The notes under the pieces are model-generated. The model ran no database searches and was not told where the DNA came from. It saw only the letters and a list, made by a program, of their open reading frames with translations. This document shows, piece after piece, positions 52,793 through 61,333 of a DNA stretch of 64,000 bases (positions are counted from its first letter, which is position 1; each line of letters starts with the position of its first letter). The stretch is from positions 62,001 to 126,000 of the forward strand of contig JAEKLQ010000024.1 in the NCBI GenBank assembly GCA_019509785.1, read 5' to 3'. Made by a program: the position numbers and the translations under genes. The DNA comes from Fibrobacterota bacterium. Its GTDB lineage: Bacteria; Fibrobacterota; Fibrobacteria; UBA11236.

Positions 52793-54172
52793 TCAGGCCC
52801 AATGCCCGGCCCAAGCCAAGTAGGCCGCCGCGCCGGCCAGCAAGGCGGCCAAACGCAGCCAACGCCCCCGGCCCGGCCCGAAGAGGGAAAGCATCCATCC
52901 CCCCGTGAAGACCAGATCGGCCCCCAAGGCCCACGCCGGAAGATAGGCGGGAGGCCCCAAGCGGCTGCCCACGGCCACCGCCAGCGCATTGACCGCGCCC
53001 GCCGCCACCAGGCGCCGGCAGTACTCCCAGGTCCTTCCCGCGGCCATGGCCTGGGTGATGGGCGGCATGCGCAGGATATGCAAGTAGGTCGACAACCCCA
53101 TCACCGACAAGGCCCATGCCCCGTAGCCCAAGGTGGCTTCGTTCCAACCCGCATGCCGGAACAGGATCAACAACAGCGGCCGCGCCAGGAAGGGCGCCGC
53201 GGCCAGCGGCACGGCGCAGGCCAGGGCCATGCCGTCGAAAGCGCGCCGCAGGGAAGGCACGGCCGAGTCCGTCCGCGCCACCAAGCGCGGCAGGAGAACC
53301 ATCAACAGGGATGCTGCGAATTGGGAGATCCCGACGATGACGCGGTAGGCCGCGCCATAGGCTCCCAGGAACGGGCTATCGCCGCTGGCGGCGCGGAAAG
53401 CGTAGAAGCCGAGGGGCAGGAACAGGAATTCCAGGGAGTAGGCGAGGGTGAGCGGCAGGGATCTCTGCCAGAGAGCGCGCACGCGCGCCCCGCGCGGGCC
53501 GGGCCAGGGCCAGCGCAAGCCGCGGCCCCCGGAGGCGGCGCGGAACAGGAGGTAGGCGAATGCCGCCGCGGCCCCGCCCGCGAAGGCCCCGGCGGCGGCG
53601 ATCAAGGTGGGATGGCGCCGCACCAGGAACCAGGTAAGGGCCAAGGTGACCCCGCCCCCCAGGATGCGATGGACCACGAGGTCGTACCATTTGCCGCGCG
53701 CCACCGACCACCATTCCAATTGCGCGGCGCTGAAGAGCAGGGCCGGCGTCAGCGCCAGGGCCGTCAGGAGCATTCCCCGATCCCGGAAGGCCGCTTCGAA
53801 GGCCAGGTAGATCACCGCGGCGGCCACGGTCGCCCAGCCGCGCGCGCCCGCGATGAGGGCGAAGGCGCGATCCGAAAAACGCGCCCGCACGGCCAGGGAG
53901 ATGCCCGTGACCGGCGAGGCCAGATTGGCGACGTTGGAAAAGAGGGTGAAGTCCAACAGGCATACGCCGTAGCGGCCGAAACCTTCCAGCCCCAGGGCCG
54001 CCGAGCAGACGGAAATGGAGATCAGGTTCAGGGCCTGCCCGATCGCCAGGGAGGAGAACAGCAAAGCCGTCGGGCGCGCGGGCACCATTTCCGCAACGGC
54101 GGCGGCGCGGGACCGCATGCCGCCGGTGGATCCGCCGCCTTCACCCGGCATCGGCCCCCACGTAACGCGCAT
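52793..54172 (-). CDS. Wzx-like lipid-linked oligosaccharide flippase (MATE/MOP superfamily)
   Basis: The ~459-residue integral membrane protein has about twelve hydrophobic segments. The N-terminal SLAIGQALNLISISVCSAAL and GLEGFGRYGVCLLDFTLFSN pattern is typical of polysaccharide transporters of the MOP superfamily. It should flip an undecaprenyl-linked oligosaccharide to the periplasm. The start is uncertain. The ATG at 54172 overlaps the preceding deacetylase gene by 32 bp; in-frame ATGs at 54151 and 54118 would shorten the hydrophilic N-terminus. It is in an operon with the deacetylase and FemAB genes. Confidence 0.85.
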   Translation of the reverse strand: MRVTWGPMPGEGGGSTGGMRSRAAAVAEMVPARPTALLFSSLAIGQALNLISISVCSAALGLEGFGRYGVCLLDFTLFSNVANLASPVTGISLAVRARFSDRAFALIAGARGWATVAAAVIYLAFEAAFRDRGMLLTALALTPALLFSAAQLEWWSVARGKWYDLVVHRILGGGVTLALTWFLVRRHPTLIAAAGAFAGGAAAAFAYLLFRAASGGRGLRWPWPGPRGARVRALWQRSLPLTLAYSLEFLFLPLGFYAFRAASGDSPFLGAYGAAYRVIVGISQFAASLLMVLLPRLVARTDSAVPSLRRAFDGMALACAVPLAAAPFLARPLLLILFRHAGWNEATLGYGAWALSVMGLSTYLHILRMPPITQAMAAGRTWEYCRRLVAAGAVNALAVAVGSRLGPPAYLPAWALGADLVFTGGWMLSLFGPGRGRWLRLAALLAGAAAYLAWAGHWA

Positions 54173-55571
54173 GCGTCCCCAGGGGATCGAAGTCCGGCAG
54201 GCCGCGCCCGTCCGCCCGGGCGATCAGATCGGCGTAGACTTCGGCGTTGCCGGGGAATTCGTCCGCATGGAAGTAGTCGTTATGGAACAGCACGGTGAAG
54301 ACCCCGCCTTGGCGGCAGGCCGCCTCCAGATAGCGTCCCGCCAGGGCCCGCGCAGGCTCGACCTCGCAGGTGCGCGGATCGTAGGCTTGGAACTCGGCGA
54401 AGATAAGCGGGACTTCCATAAGCCGGGTAGGGCGATCGGCGGCGCAATCGAACCAGAGGAAAGGCCAGGACGTGCCGCAGCGGAAGCCGGGAGTATCGTT
54501 GTAGCCTAGGGTGGAATCGACGCGTATCCCCGCGGCCGCGAGATGGGAAAAGGTCGAAGCCGCGTCCCAGCGCAGGTAATGTTGACGGTTGAGGAAGACG
54601 GGCGCGTCCGCCAAACGCGAGATTTTTTCGCGCTCCGCGCGGATGCCCGCGGCATCGTCGATCACGTGCACCTGCCCATGCAAGCCCACGTCCTTGCCCG
54701 CGTCCTGGCATTGGCGCAGCACCTTAAGGTAGCGCGGCCGCGACAGTTCATAACGATGGATGAGATGGTCCCGCCCGTTGGCCAGGAAAAAGCTGGCCGA
54801 GCGCCGGCGGCCCTCCATTGCATGCACGCGTTCCATGCAATCGTACGGATCGCGGCCCGTGAAGGCGCGCGTCCCGATTTCGCCCCAGGCGCGCTTCAGC
54901 GCGCCCCAACGGCCCCGGGCCAACTGCAGCGGCGAGCGGGCGATCTGCCCCGCCACCGATCGCATGCGCCATTTGGAAAGGTTGTCGAGATCATGGGTGA
55001 GCCACAGGCGCGCGCGGCCGGGAAGTGCGTCGATGGAAGGCGTGAAGCGCGGGAGCAGCCCCAGGAGTCGGAACATCCAGCGATCCACCCAAGGCTCGGC
55101 ATCCAGGCCGAAGGCGGGGTCCGGCAATTCGCGGAAGACCGCTTCCCGGGAGGCGGATGCGAAGGCGGGCAAGCGCTCGGCGCGGCGGAAGAGGATGTCG
55201 GCGCAGAAGGAAAGCAGATCCCAATCGGAACGGATGATCGCGCCCGAACGGGTCAAGGCGAGGTTCCCGCATGCGTCCAGGACATCGCCTCGGGCCGCGG
55301 CCTGACCGGACCCGGCCGCCGTGCGCGGGACCGGAAAACCGCCGCGGCTGCGCGCGCAGACGGGCGCGCTATCGCCGGCGGCCCGGCCCGGGATCACCAG
55401 GCAGGCGGCCTCGCCGACGGGCTCGCGATCCCAATGGATATCGGCTTCCGCATCCGTTTCGACCAGCCCCAGTCCCAGATGCGCCGCGTAGGTGCGCACC
55501 AAGTGGAGGACGGCGTTGTGGTCGGGATGGGATCGGTTGCCGCGGAACCGCAAGGGATCGGGCGAAGCCAT
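54141..55571 (-). CDS. Polysaccharide deacetylase family protein
   Basis: The 476-residue protein has an N-terminal alpha/beta region (~1-190) of unknown role, as seen in DUF7033-type deacetylases. A NodB-like domain follows with LWLTHDLDNLSKW (metal Asp), DVGLHGQVHVIDD (His pair) and LGYNDTPGFRCGTSWPF (substrate-side Arg), ending with VLFHNDYFHADEF. Deacetylation of an N-acetylated glycan is the family activity. No signal peptide is apparent, so it may act in the cytoplasm on lipid-linked or nucleotide sugars. The ATG at 55571 is preferred to one 18 bases upstream. It is the first gene of the operon leading into the flippase. Confidence 0.85.
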   Translation of the reverse strand: MASPDPLRFRGNRSHPDHNAVLHLVRTYAAHLGLGLVETDAEADIHWDREPVGEAACLVIPGRAAGDSAPVCARSRGGFPVPRTAAGSGQAAARGDVLDACGNLALTRSGAIIRSDWDLLSFCADILFRRAERLPAFASASREAVFRELPDPAFGLDAEPWVDRWMFRLLGLLPRFTPSIDALPGRARLWLTHDLDNLSKWRMRSVAGQIARSPLQLARGRWGALKRAWGEIGTRAFTGRDPYDCMERVHAMEGRRRSASFFLANGRDHLIHRYELSRPRYLKVLRQCQDAGKDVGLHGQVHVIDDAAGIRAEREKISRLADAPVFLNRQHYLRWDAASTFSHLAAAGIRVDSTLGYNDTPGFRCGTSWPFLWFDCAADRPTRLMEVPLIFAEFQAYDPRTCEVEPARALAGRYLEAACRQGGVFTVLFHNDYFHADEFPGNAEVYADLIARADGRGLPDFDPLGTHARYVGADAG

Positions 55572-55624
55572 GCGCCGGGAATATAGCAAGTCGGACCCGA
55601 TGCCCCGCCAGGGGCCCCCGCGCG

Positions 55625-55653
55625 TTGACTTTTCCGGAGGCCCATCCTAGTTT
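55625..55653 (+). promoter_or_regulatory. Candidate promoter for the GT4-GT2 pair, possibly leaderless
   Basis: TTGACT (55625-55630) and TAGTTT (55648-55653) are 17 bp apart. The predicted transcription start coincides with the GTG at 55660, where no ribosome site is visible. The -10 is a weak match. Confidence 0.45.
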
Positions 55654-55659
55654 GGGCCC

Positions 55660-56856
55660 GTGGCAAACCGGGGCGCAAAGGGATCGGCGGCGCGGGAAAT
55701 CACCCTGGTGTCGGCCCAATCGCCGCGCTATTACCCCCATGTCGCCCGCCATCTCGGCAGCCTTCGGAAAGCCTTTCCGCGGGTACGTCTGCTTTATTGG
55801 GAGAAGGACCCGAACGAGCCCATGTACGCCTTTCCCGGGGTGGAGGCCGTGCGAGTGGTCCTGCCCTTCAGCTCGGGCGGCCCGCGCTTCTTCCTGAAGC
55901 TCATGTTCGCCTTCTGGCGCCGCCTGCGGATGATGCGGCCGGAGAATATCGAAGCCATCGATCCGTACGCTCTGATTCCCGCGCGCGCCTATGCGCTCTT
56001 CGCCCGGCCGGGAGGACGGCCGCCGCGCATCGTGTATTTCTCCATGGAATACTTCGCCGAAATGCCCAGTCTGCGAGGTAAGCCATGGAAAAGGGGGGTC
56101 TGGCTTTTCCTCGAGCGTTGGGGCGCCTCCGGGGCTGCGGCGGCGGCCACGGTTTGCGACAGCATCGCGGAACGGTTGAGCGCCGGATTCGGCCTGCCGG
56201 TGGCCACGGTACGCAACGTACCCGCCCGTTCCGGCGGCGGCCCGGCCCCGGACGATTCCCTAGGTAACTTGGATGATACCTCGTATCCCGGCCTGCATGC
56301 CCGCTGCGGGGTGGCTCCGGAAATCCCCTTGCTCATTTACCAGGGCGCCCTGCAAATGGGACGCGGCCTCGAAGCCTCCATCCGGGCCTTGGGGATCGTT
56401 CCCGGATTGCATCTGGCCATCGTCGGCGGAGGCGGCCTGCGACCGGCCTTGGAAGCCCTGGCGCGGGAGTCGGGCTGCGAAAGCCGGGTCCATTTCCTGG
56501 GGGAAGTCGATTTCCGCGAACTCGTTCCGCTCACGCGCGAGGCGGTGGCGGGCTTGGCCCTGATCGAACCCTTATCCGCCAGTTATCGTTTCGCCCTGCC
56601 CGGCAAGCTGTTCGAATATATCCAGACGGGCGTGCCGGTGATCGCCACCGCCCTACCCGAGATGCGCAAGATCATCGAAGGCTACGGCGTCGGCGTGTGC
56701 CTGGAAGATTACGGCCCCGTCCCCCTGGCCTCCGTCCTGCGGCGCCTGGCCGAGGATCCGGCCTGGCGCGCCGGCTTCGCGGCCAACTTGGAGCGTGCCG
56801 CCGCGGATCTCTGCTGGGAAGCCGAAGAAGCGCGTTACCTCGCTTTGTTCCGATGA
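55660..56856 (+). CDS. Family 4-type glycosyltransferase
   Basis: This 398-residue GT-B glycosyltransferase starts at GTG. The N-terminal half has ITLVSAQSPRYYPHVARHL and a DPYALIPARAYALF segment. The C-terminal half has the GT4 pattern IPLLIYQGALQMGRGLEASI, LAIVGGGGLRPALEALA and VHFLGEVDFRELVPL. The nucleotide-sugar site follows at ALPGKLFEYIQTGVPVIAT, where the family E-x7-E motif is degenerate. It would add a sugar during repeat-unit assembly for the flippase encoded on the opposite strand. The stop overlaps the following GT2 start by 4 bases. Confidence 0.9.
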   Translation: MANRGAKGSAAREITLVSAQSPRYYPHVARHLGSLRKAFPRVRLLYWEKDPNEPMYAFPGVEAVRVVLPFSSGGPRFFLKLMFAFWRRLRMMRPENIEAIDPYALIPARAYALFARPGGRPPRIVYFSMEYFAEMPSLRGKPWKRGVWLFLERWGASGAAAAATVCDSIAERLSAGFGLPVATVRNVPARSGGGPAPDDSLGNLDDTSYPGLHARCGVAPEIPLLIYQGALQMGRGLEASIRALGIVPGLHLAIVGGGGLRPALEALARESGCESRVHFLGEVDFRELVPLTREAVAGLALIEPLSASYRFALPGKLFEYIQTGVPVIATALPEMRKIIEGYGVGVCLEDYGPVPLASVLRRLAEDPAWRAGFAANLERAAADLCWEAEEARYLALFR

Positions 56857-57773
56857 GACCGCCCGTTATGGCCCAACCCGAATACAGCCTGCTCATCCCG
56901 GTCCGCAACGAAGCCGCCCGCATCGAGGGCGTGGTCCGCGCCGTCTTTTCCGAGCTGCGGGGGAACCCCGTCTGGGAAGTTTGCATCGCCGACGACGTCT
57001 CCGATGACGGCACTTACGAGCGCTTGCGGGAATTGTCGCAGGCGTTCCCGTTCCGCCTTTTACGTCCGCCCGCGAACCTGGGACGCGGCGGCGTCCGCAA
57101 CTTCCTGGCGACAGAGGCCCGCGGCGCGATCCTGGTTTTCCTGGACGGGGACAGCCGGCCGCAGCCCGGATTCATCCGGGCCTGGGAAGGGCTTGATCCC
57201 GCCGTTGCCTGGATGGGCAGGATCTCTTACGAGGCCTCCCCGCCCAGCGGCTTCAGCCGGTTCCTGGCCCGGGGTTCGGGCATGGGTAAGATCCGCCGGC
57301 CGGGCCCGGTACCGACGGCCTACTTCGTCTCGCAAAACTTCCGGATCTCCAAGGACGTTTTCCTGAGGGCCGGCGGTTTCCGTACCGATCTGAAGGGTTG
57401 GGGCGGCGAGGACGTGGATTTGGCGTACAAGCTCGCCCGTCTGGGCGTGCCCTTGAGGATCCAGCCCGACTCCGAGGCCCGTCACCCGTCGGTTACGGGT
57501 CTGGCGGGTTATTTCAAGCGCTTGGAGGACTTCGGCCGGATCAACCTGCCGACGCTCGTCGCCGAGCACCCCGACCTGGCGGCCCAGTTCAAGCTCGGCC
57601 TGGCGCGGCCTCCCTGGAGCCTGCTCTTCCTCAATCCGATCCTGGACGCCCTATGCCGCGCATTAGTCGTGGGCATCCCCGCCTGGCCTTGGCCTTACGC
57701 CCTTTACCGGTATGCGGTTTTCAATCGCTATGCGCGCGGGTACCGTCGATCCCTAAGACCGCCGCGGGCCTGA
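56853..57773 (+). CDS. Family 2 glycosyltransferase
   Basis: The 306-residue GT-A enzyme has YSLLIPVRNEAARIEGVV at the N-terminus, IADDVSDDGTYERL, NLGRGGVRNFL, the metal-binding VFLDGDSRPQPG and the catalytic-region GWGGEDVDLAYKLARLG. One hydrophobic C-terminal segment (LCRALVVGIPAWPWPYALY) may attach it to the membrane. It adds a single sugar, not a polymer, since no QxxRW motif is seen. It is co-transcribed with the GT4 gene and ends 41 bp from the convergent PorZ-like gene. Confidence 0.9.
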   Translation: MRPPVMAQPEYSLLIPVRNEAARIEGVVRAVFSELRGNPVWEVCIADDVSDDGTYERLRELSQAFPFRLLRPPANLGRGGVRNFLATEARGAILVFLDGDSRPQPGFIRAWEGLDPAVAWMGRISYEASPPSGFSRFLARGSGMGKIRRPGPVPTAYFVSQNFRISKDVFLRAGGFRTDLKGWGGEDVDLAYKLARLGVPLRIQPDSEARHPSVTGLAGYFKRLEDFGRINLPTLVAEHPDLAAQFKLGLARPPWSLLFLNPILDALCRALVVGIPAWPWPYALYRYAVFNRYARGYRRSLRPPRA

Positions 57774-57814
57774 GGGTTTATCGTTTTACGATGGGATCGC
57801 GCGGCAATGAGGGC

Positions 57815-60067
57815 TCATCGCGCGACGATCAGCTTGCCGTGCTTGGTTTCCTTGGAGGTTTTCACGACGTAGAAGTAGACGCCCTCGGTGACCCGTTTGC
57901 CCGACGGGTTGCGCCCATCCCATTGGATTTGGTCTCCCGCGCCGCCCTTGGACAGGGTACGCCGGAAAACCACCTCGCCCGCTTGCGTCAGTACCTGGAC
58001 TTCGCTTCCCGCCGCGAGGTTGTCGAAGACGACGACGCGATGCTTGGGCAGGAAGGGATTGGGATAGGCCTTAACATCGGAAAGATTGGGGCGCAGGGGA
58101 CGCGAAAAGCTTTCGTAACGCGCGATGCCTTTGTCCGTGGAAACCCAAACGTCCCCGTTATCCGGATTGACGGAGAGGTTGAATATGGTCTCGGAAAGCA
58201 GGCCATCGTTGAGCCCGTATTTGCGGAAGGTATGCAGCGATGAATCCTTCCCGGGGATCACCTCGAAGACGCCGCCTTCCGTGCACCCCGACCACAGATG
58301 CCCGCTGGGATCGCGCTCCAGGTTCTTGCAGGACACGCCGGAAAACCCATCGAGGGTATGGTAGGTTTTCACGCTGTCGGGGTGATTCGCCAAGTCGTTC
58401 ACGTAGAGCAAATCCGAGCCTTCCGTCGTGATCCAGAAATTCCCGTAGGCATCGGCGCTGCCCGCCAAGGTGGGAGAGGGAGAGGTAAGCAAATGGGGAA
58501 GCCTATTACCCGGCTCCACGGAAACCTTGCCGCCTTGATCACGGATGCGGTAGGCTTCCAATCCCCGATCGGTAACCACCACCAGCATGGTGTCCCCGAC
58601 CACCTGGAGGCCGCGCCCCTGCTGGGTGCCCTGTTCATCGGTCTGCGGGCAGGTCAGCTGCCGGGTCGCCCGATCGAAGTAGACTAACTGGTATTTCGTA
58701 TTGGTCCTTAGGATGGTGAAGAAATACCCCTTATCCCGATAGGCCGCCATGGCCTCGATGGCCGGATAATTCGGATCCTTGTCGACCGATGAAACCATGC
58801 ACGAGTTGGTGGCGTCCAGGGAGAGGGTCACGTTGCCCCGGCGGTAGCGGATGCCGGATCCCCAAGTTCCCAGGACTACTTCGTCCGGCCCGGGTATGTC
58901 GAAGTTATGCAGGCCGCGACCGGTCCATTCCGAATTATCATCCAGGATCTGGAAAGCCCCGCCGGCCGTATCCCATTCCTGGCCCCGTAGCTTGAACATC
59001 TGGGGGTTGGCATAGCCATATACCCCGTAACGGTTGGCCTTCGTGGCGGTGATCTGCTGGTAGGGCAGGCCCAACGGGTTGACGAGAGCAACGTAGGCGG
59101 CCGTATCCCGGGGAAAGAATTCATACATGAAGTCGAAGCGGCCTACGTACCAATGATCGCCGACCTTGCCGATGGTCCCCATATTGAGGGTATCGGGGAA
59201 AACCTTGCCGTCCACTTCGAAGGTGGAGCGATTGCGGGAAATGCGCGCGGGGGGGTCGGTCAGGACCACGCCGTCGTAGTCGCTCGCGATGCCCTTGGGC
59301 CCGTAATACAGGACGCCATGGGCATGGTCCTGGTTCGCGTCGGGCGGAAGATGGAGGCCGGTGTCCGCCGCGACCGTATTGGAATCCTGCGGAGCGTCCG
59401 CCAGGGTCGGGTCGAAATAGAGGCCCCCCGTCACGACCTTGGTCCAGATCGCGGGATTGAAGATGTTGACTTGCGGATCGGTGAGCAGGCGATCGAAATG
59501 CAGCACGGCGCGGAAAATGCCCAAGCTGGTGCCCGTGAAAAGCGTATCCCCCACGAAGAGGAGGGAGTTCACCGACATGCCCGACACCGTTTCCAGCTTG
59601 GTGACGTTCGCCTCGGCGACCCGCTTCTTCACGTTGTAGAAGCTTAAGCCCTTATCGCTTCCCACCACCAGGTAGCCGGAGCGGTACAACAAGGCCCGCT
59701 TGTTCAAATGCCATCCCGCCCCCTTGTAGCCGGCTTCCAAGACTTCCCAGGAATCGGATCCCCAGTTGTACTGGTATAGGAAGCCGAGTTCCGAAGCCGC
59801 GAACACGTCCCCCTCGGGACTCGTCGCCAAGGCGTTGATGCCCACGTCCCGCAGCCCCTCATGGTTGCGGTAGGCGGACTCGGCCCGGGTGGAGGGATTG
59901 AGTTTGCGGATGCCGCCGGCCGTAGCCGTGAACAGGAAGCCTTTCGCGGAGGCGAAGGCGCGGATGTCCCTGAAAGCGGTGTAGGTGGTCCAGTCGCCAA
60001 CATAGGCCCGGGCCGCGGAAACGATCGTCAAGGCGATCAGCATCGCGTTGCGCATATTCCCTTTCAT
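57815..60067 (-). CDS. PorZ-like secreted double-propeller protein with T9SS-type C-terminal domain
   Basis: The 750-residue protein has a signal peptide (NAMLIALTIVSAARA). The N-terminal propeller starts VGDWTTYTAFRDIRAFASAK, then LFTATAGGIRKL, with GLRDVGINALATSPEGDVFA. This order resembles PorZ, the surface component of the type IX secretion attachment complex. A second set of two-component-regulator-type blades is at ~580-665 (NLERDPSGHLWSGCTEGGVF, DNGDVWVSTDKGIARYE). The end (~670-750) has KAYPNPFLPKHRVVVFDN, then WDGRNPSGKRVTEGVYFYVV, an FlgD/sorting-domain pattern. The gene follows lpxK by 16 bp. PorZ binds anionic LPS in Porphyromonas; that role here is inferred. An ATG at 60055 is an alternative start. 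Confidence 0.72.
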   Translation of the reverse strand: MKGNMRNAMLIALTIVSAARAYVGDWTTYTAFRDIRAFASAKGFLFTATAGGIRKLNPSTRAESAYRNHEGLRDVGINALATSPEGDVFAASELGFLYQYNWGSDSWEVLEAGYKGAGWHLNKRALLYRSGYLVVGSDKGLSFYNVKKRVAEANVTKLETVSGMSVNSLLFVGDTLFTGTSLGIFRAVLHFDRLLTDPQVNIFNPAIWTKVVTGGLYFDPTLADAPQDSNTVAADTGLHLPPDANQDHAHGVLYYGPKGIASDYDGVVLTDPPARISRNRSTFEVDGKVFPDTLNMGTIGKVGDHWYVGRFDFMYEFFPRDTAAYVALVNPLGLPYQQITATKANRYGVYGYANPQMFKLRGQEWDTAGGAFQILDDNSEWTGRGLHNFDIPGPDEVVLGTWGSGIRYRRGNVTLSLDATNSCMVSSVDKDPNYPAIEAMAAYRDKGYFFTILRTNTKYQLVYFDRATRQLTCPQTDEQGTQQGRGLQVVGDTMLVVVTDRGLEAYRIRDQGGKVSVEPGNRLPHLLTSPSPTLAGSADAYGNFWITTEGSDLLYVNDLANHPDSVKTYHTLDGFSGVSCKNLERDPSGHLWSGCTEGGVFEVIPGKDSSLHTFRKYGLNDGLLSETIFNLSVNPDNGDVWVSTDKGIARYESFSRPLRPNLSDVKAYPNPFLPKHRVVVFDNLAAGSEVQVLTQAGEVVFRRTLSKGGAGDQIQWDGRNPSGKRVTEGVYFYVVKTSKETKHGKLIVAR

Positions 60068-60083
60068 GGCACGGCCATCGGGG

Positions 60084-61241
60084 CTAGATTCGGCATCGCG
60101 GGTAATCTACCAAATAAGGATTCCGCCCGGCGAGGGCGGCCAGCGCGTCCGGCACTTCCGCATCCAACTCGATTTCCTGGTCGACGGCCGCCCAGGGCAG
60201 TCCCGAGCCCTCCAATTTCACCGCGTCCTTGCGCGTGCAAAGGATGGGCGCGCCCGGGAAACGGGCGACGACGGCCCGCAAGCGCGCGAGCGGAGGCTCA
60301 CCATGGTTGCGCCCCAAAACGATCCCCAAGGGCCGGATTCCCTCCCGCTCCAAATCGGACAAGAAGGGGGCGGGATCCCCCAAGGAACAATGGACCAGGC
60401 AAGGCCGGGAGCGATCCCACCCGGCGGGAAGGATCAACCGGCGACGGAAGCAGGGCCCGTCCGGCCGATCCGCGGTTCCCCTAGGTAACATGCCCGTTAC
60501 CCCATCCTGCAAGGTCGTCCCCGTGTCTTCCGCCCCGATCCGCCAAGCCCAGGGGCCGGTCACGACCCGATCGGCGCGCGCCGCCGCGGAAGCCGCTTCC
60601 CGGAACGGTCCCGCGGGAAGCAGATCCCTGCGACGGGGCTTCTCGCCTGGGCGCGCCAGTAGGATGCGGAATGCGCCGAAGAGGCGCGGGTCCTGGAATC
60701 CGTCGTCGGCGATGAAGACGTCGAAAGGGCCGCCGGCTTCCCCGCCCGCGAGCCGGCGCCATGCGCGCGCGCGGTCGCGCGTGGCGAACACGCGCGCTCC
60801 CGATTCCCTTCGCAGCAGCACCGCTTCCTCCGAACTGGCCCGCCAATCCGAATCCGGCCCCACTTCCAAAAGGCCTCCGGCTTCGCCTTCCAGGCCCGCG
60901 GATCCGCGCGCTTCCCCCGGCCCGATCCGATAGGCCAACAGCGCCGGCCTCAGGCCGCGCCGGGCTAATTCCCTGGCGAATGCCAGGGCCATGCTGGTCT
61001 TGCCCGCGCCGCCGGCGCGCAAGGATCCGATCACGATGAGGGGCCGGTCCGGAGGCGGGCCGAGAACGGCGCATTCGCGCATCAGCCAGGCCTGATGCGC
61101 CCGGAAACCGAGACGGTACAAGGGGGTCAAGGGGAGAAGCCACGCATGCGGCCGCCAGAGCCGCGAGCCCCAACTTTCCCAAACCGGCAGGGCCCGTTGC
61201 CAGGCCTGCGGTCCCGGGGAAATTGAGTTTCTGGCGGCCAC
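60084..61241 (-). CDS. lpxK: Tetraacyldisaccharide 4'-kinase
   Basis: The 385-residue P-loop kinase phosphorylates the lipid A precursor at the inner membrane, which marks the host as an LPS-containing Gram-negative. Family features are an N-terminal amphipathic segment (WLLPLTPLYRLGFRAHQAWL), the P-loop SLRAGGAGKTSMALAFA, the second motif VFIADDGFQDPRLFGAFRIL, and a C-terminal lobe with GIVLGRNHGEPP and ILCTRKDAVKLEG. Some positions deviate from the usual VGNxTxGGTGKTP form. The start is GTG at 61241. The divergent promoter of the next gene overlaps this start. It is in an operon with the PorZ-like gene. Confidence 0.88.
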   Translation of the reverse strand: MAARNSISPGPQAWQRALPVWESWGSRLWRPHAWLLPLTPLYRLGFRAHQAWLMRECAVLGPPPDRPLIVIGSLRAGGAGKTSMALAFARELARRGLRPALLAYRIGPGEARGSAGLEGEAGGLLEVGPDSDWRASSEEAVLLRRESGARVFATRDRARAWRRLAGGEAGGPFDVFIADDGFQDPRLFGAFRILLARPGEKPRRRDLLPAGPFREAASAAARADRVVTGPWAWRIGAEDTGTTLQDGVTGMLPRGTADRPDGPCFRRRLILPAGWDRSRPCLVHCSLGDPAPFLSDLEREGIRPLGIVLGRNHGEPPLARLRAVVARFPGAPILCTRKDAVKLEGSGLPWAAVDQEIELDAEVPDALAALAGRNPYLVDYPRCRI

Positions 61242-61251
61242 GTGTGATAAT
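61223..61251 (+). promoter_or_regulatory. Sigma70-type promoter for the DUF2225 gene
   Basis: TTGAGT (61223-61228) and GATAAT (61246-61251) are separated by 17 bp. The -10 is preceded by TGT, close to an extended -10. The ATG at 61334 is about 75 bases after the expected transcription start. The promoter overlaps the first codons of the divergent lpxK. Confidence 0.6.
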
Positions 61252-61333
61252 GGTTGGGATTGTTCCGACGGTCTCCGCGTGGCCGGGAAATCTAGCTATT
61301 CCCGTCTCCCGGCCACCCAAAAGCGAGGATGCC

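Noticed and set aside
52802-54298. Plus-strand frame of about 500 codons opposite the flippase
   Set aside because: Highly hydrophilic Arg/Gln/Pro/Gly sequence, the reverse image of a membrane protein.
57789-57830. Inverted CGCGCG elements between the convergent GT2 and PorZ-like genes
   Set aside because: Short stem with long loop, partly within the coding end and without a T tract.
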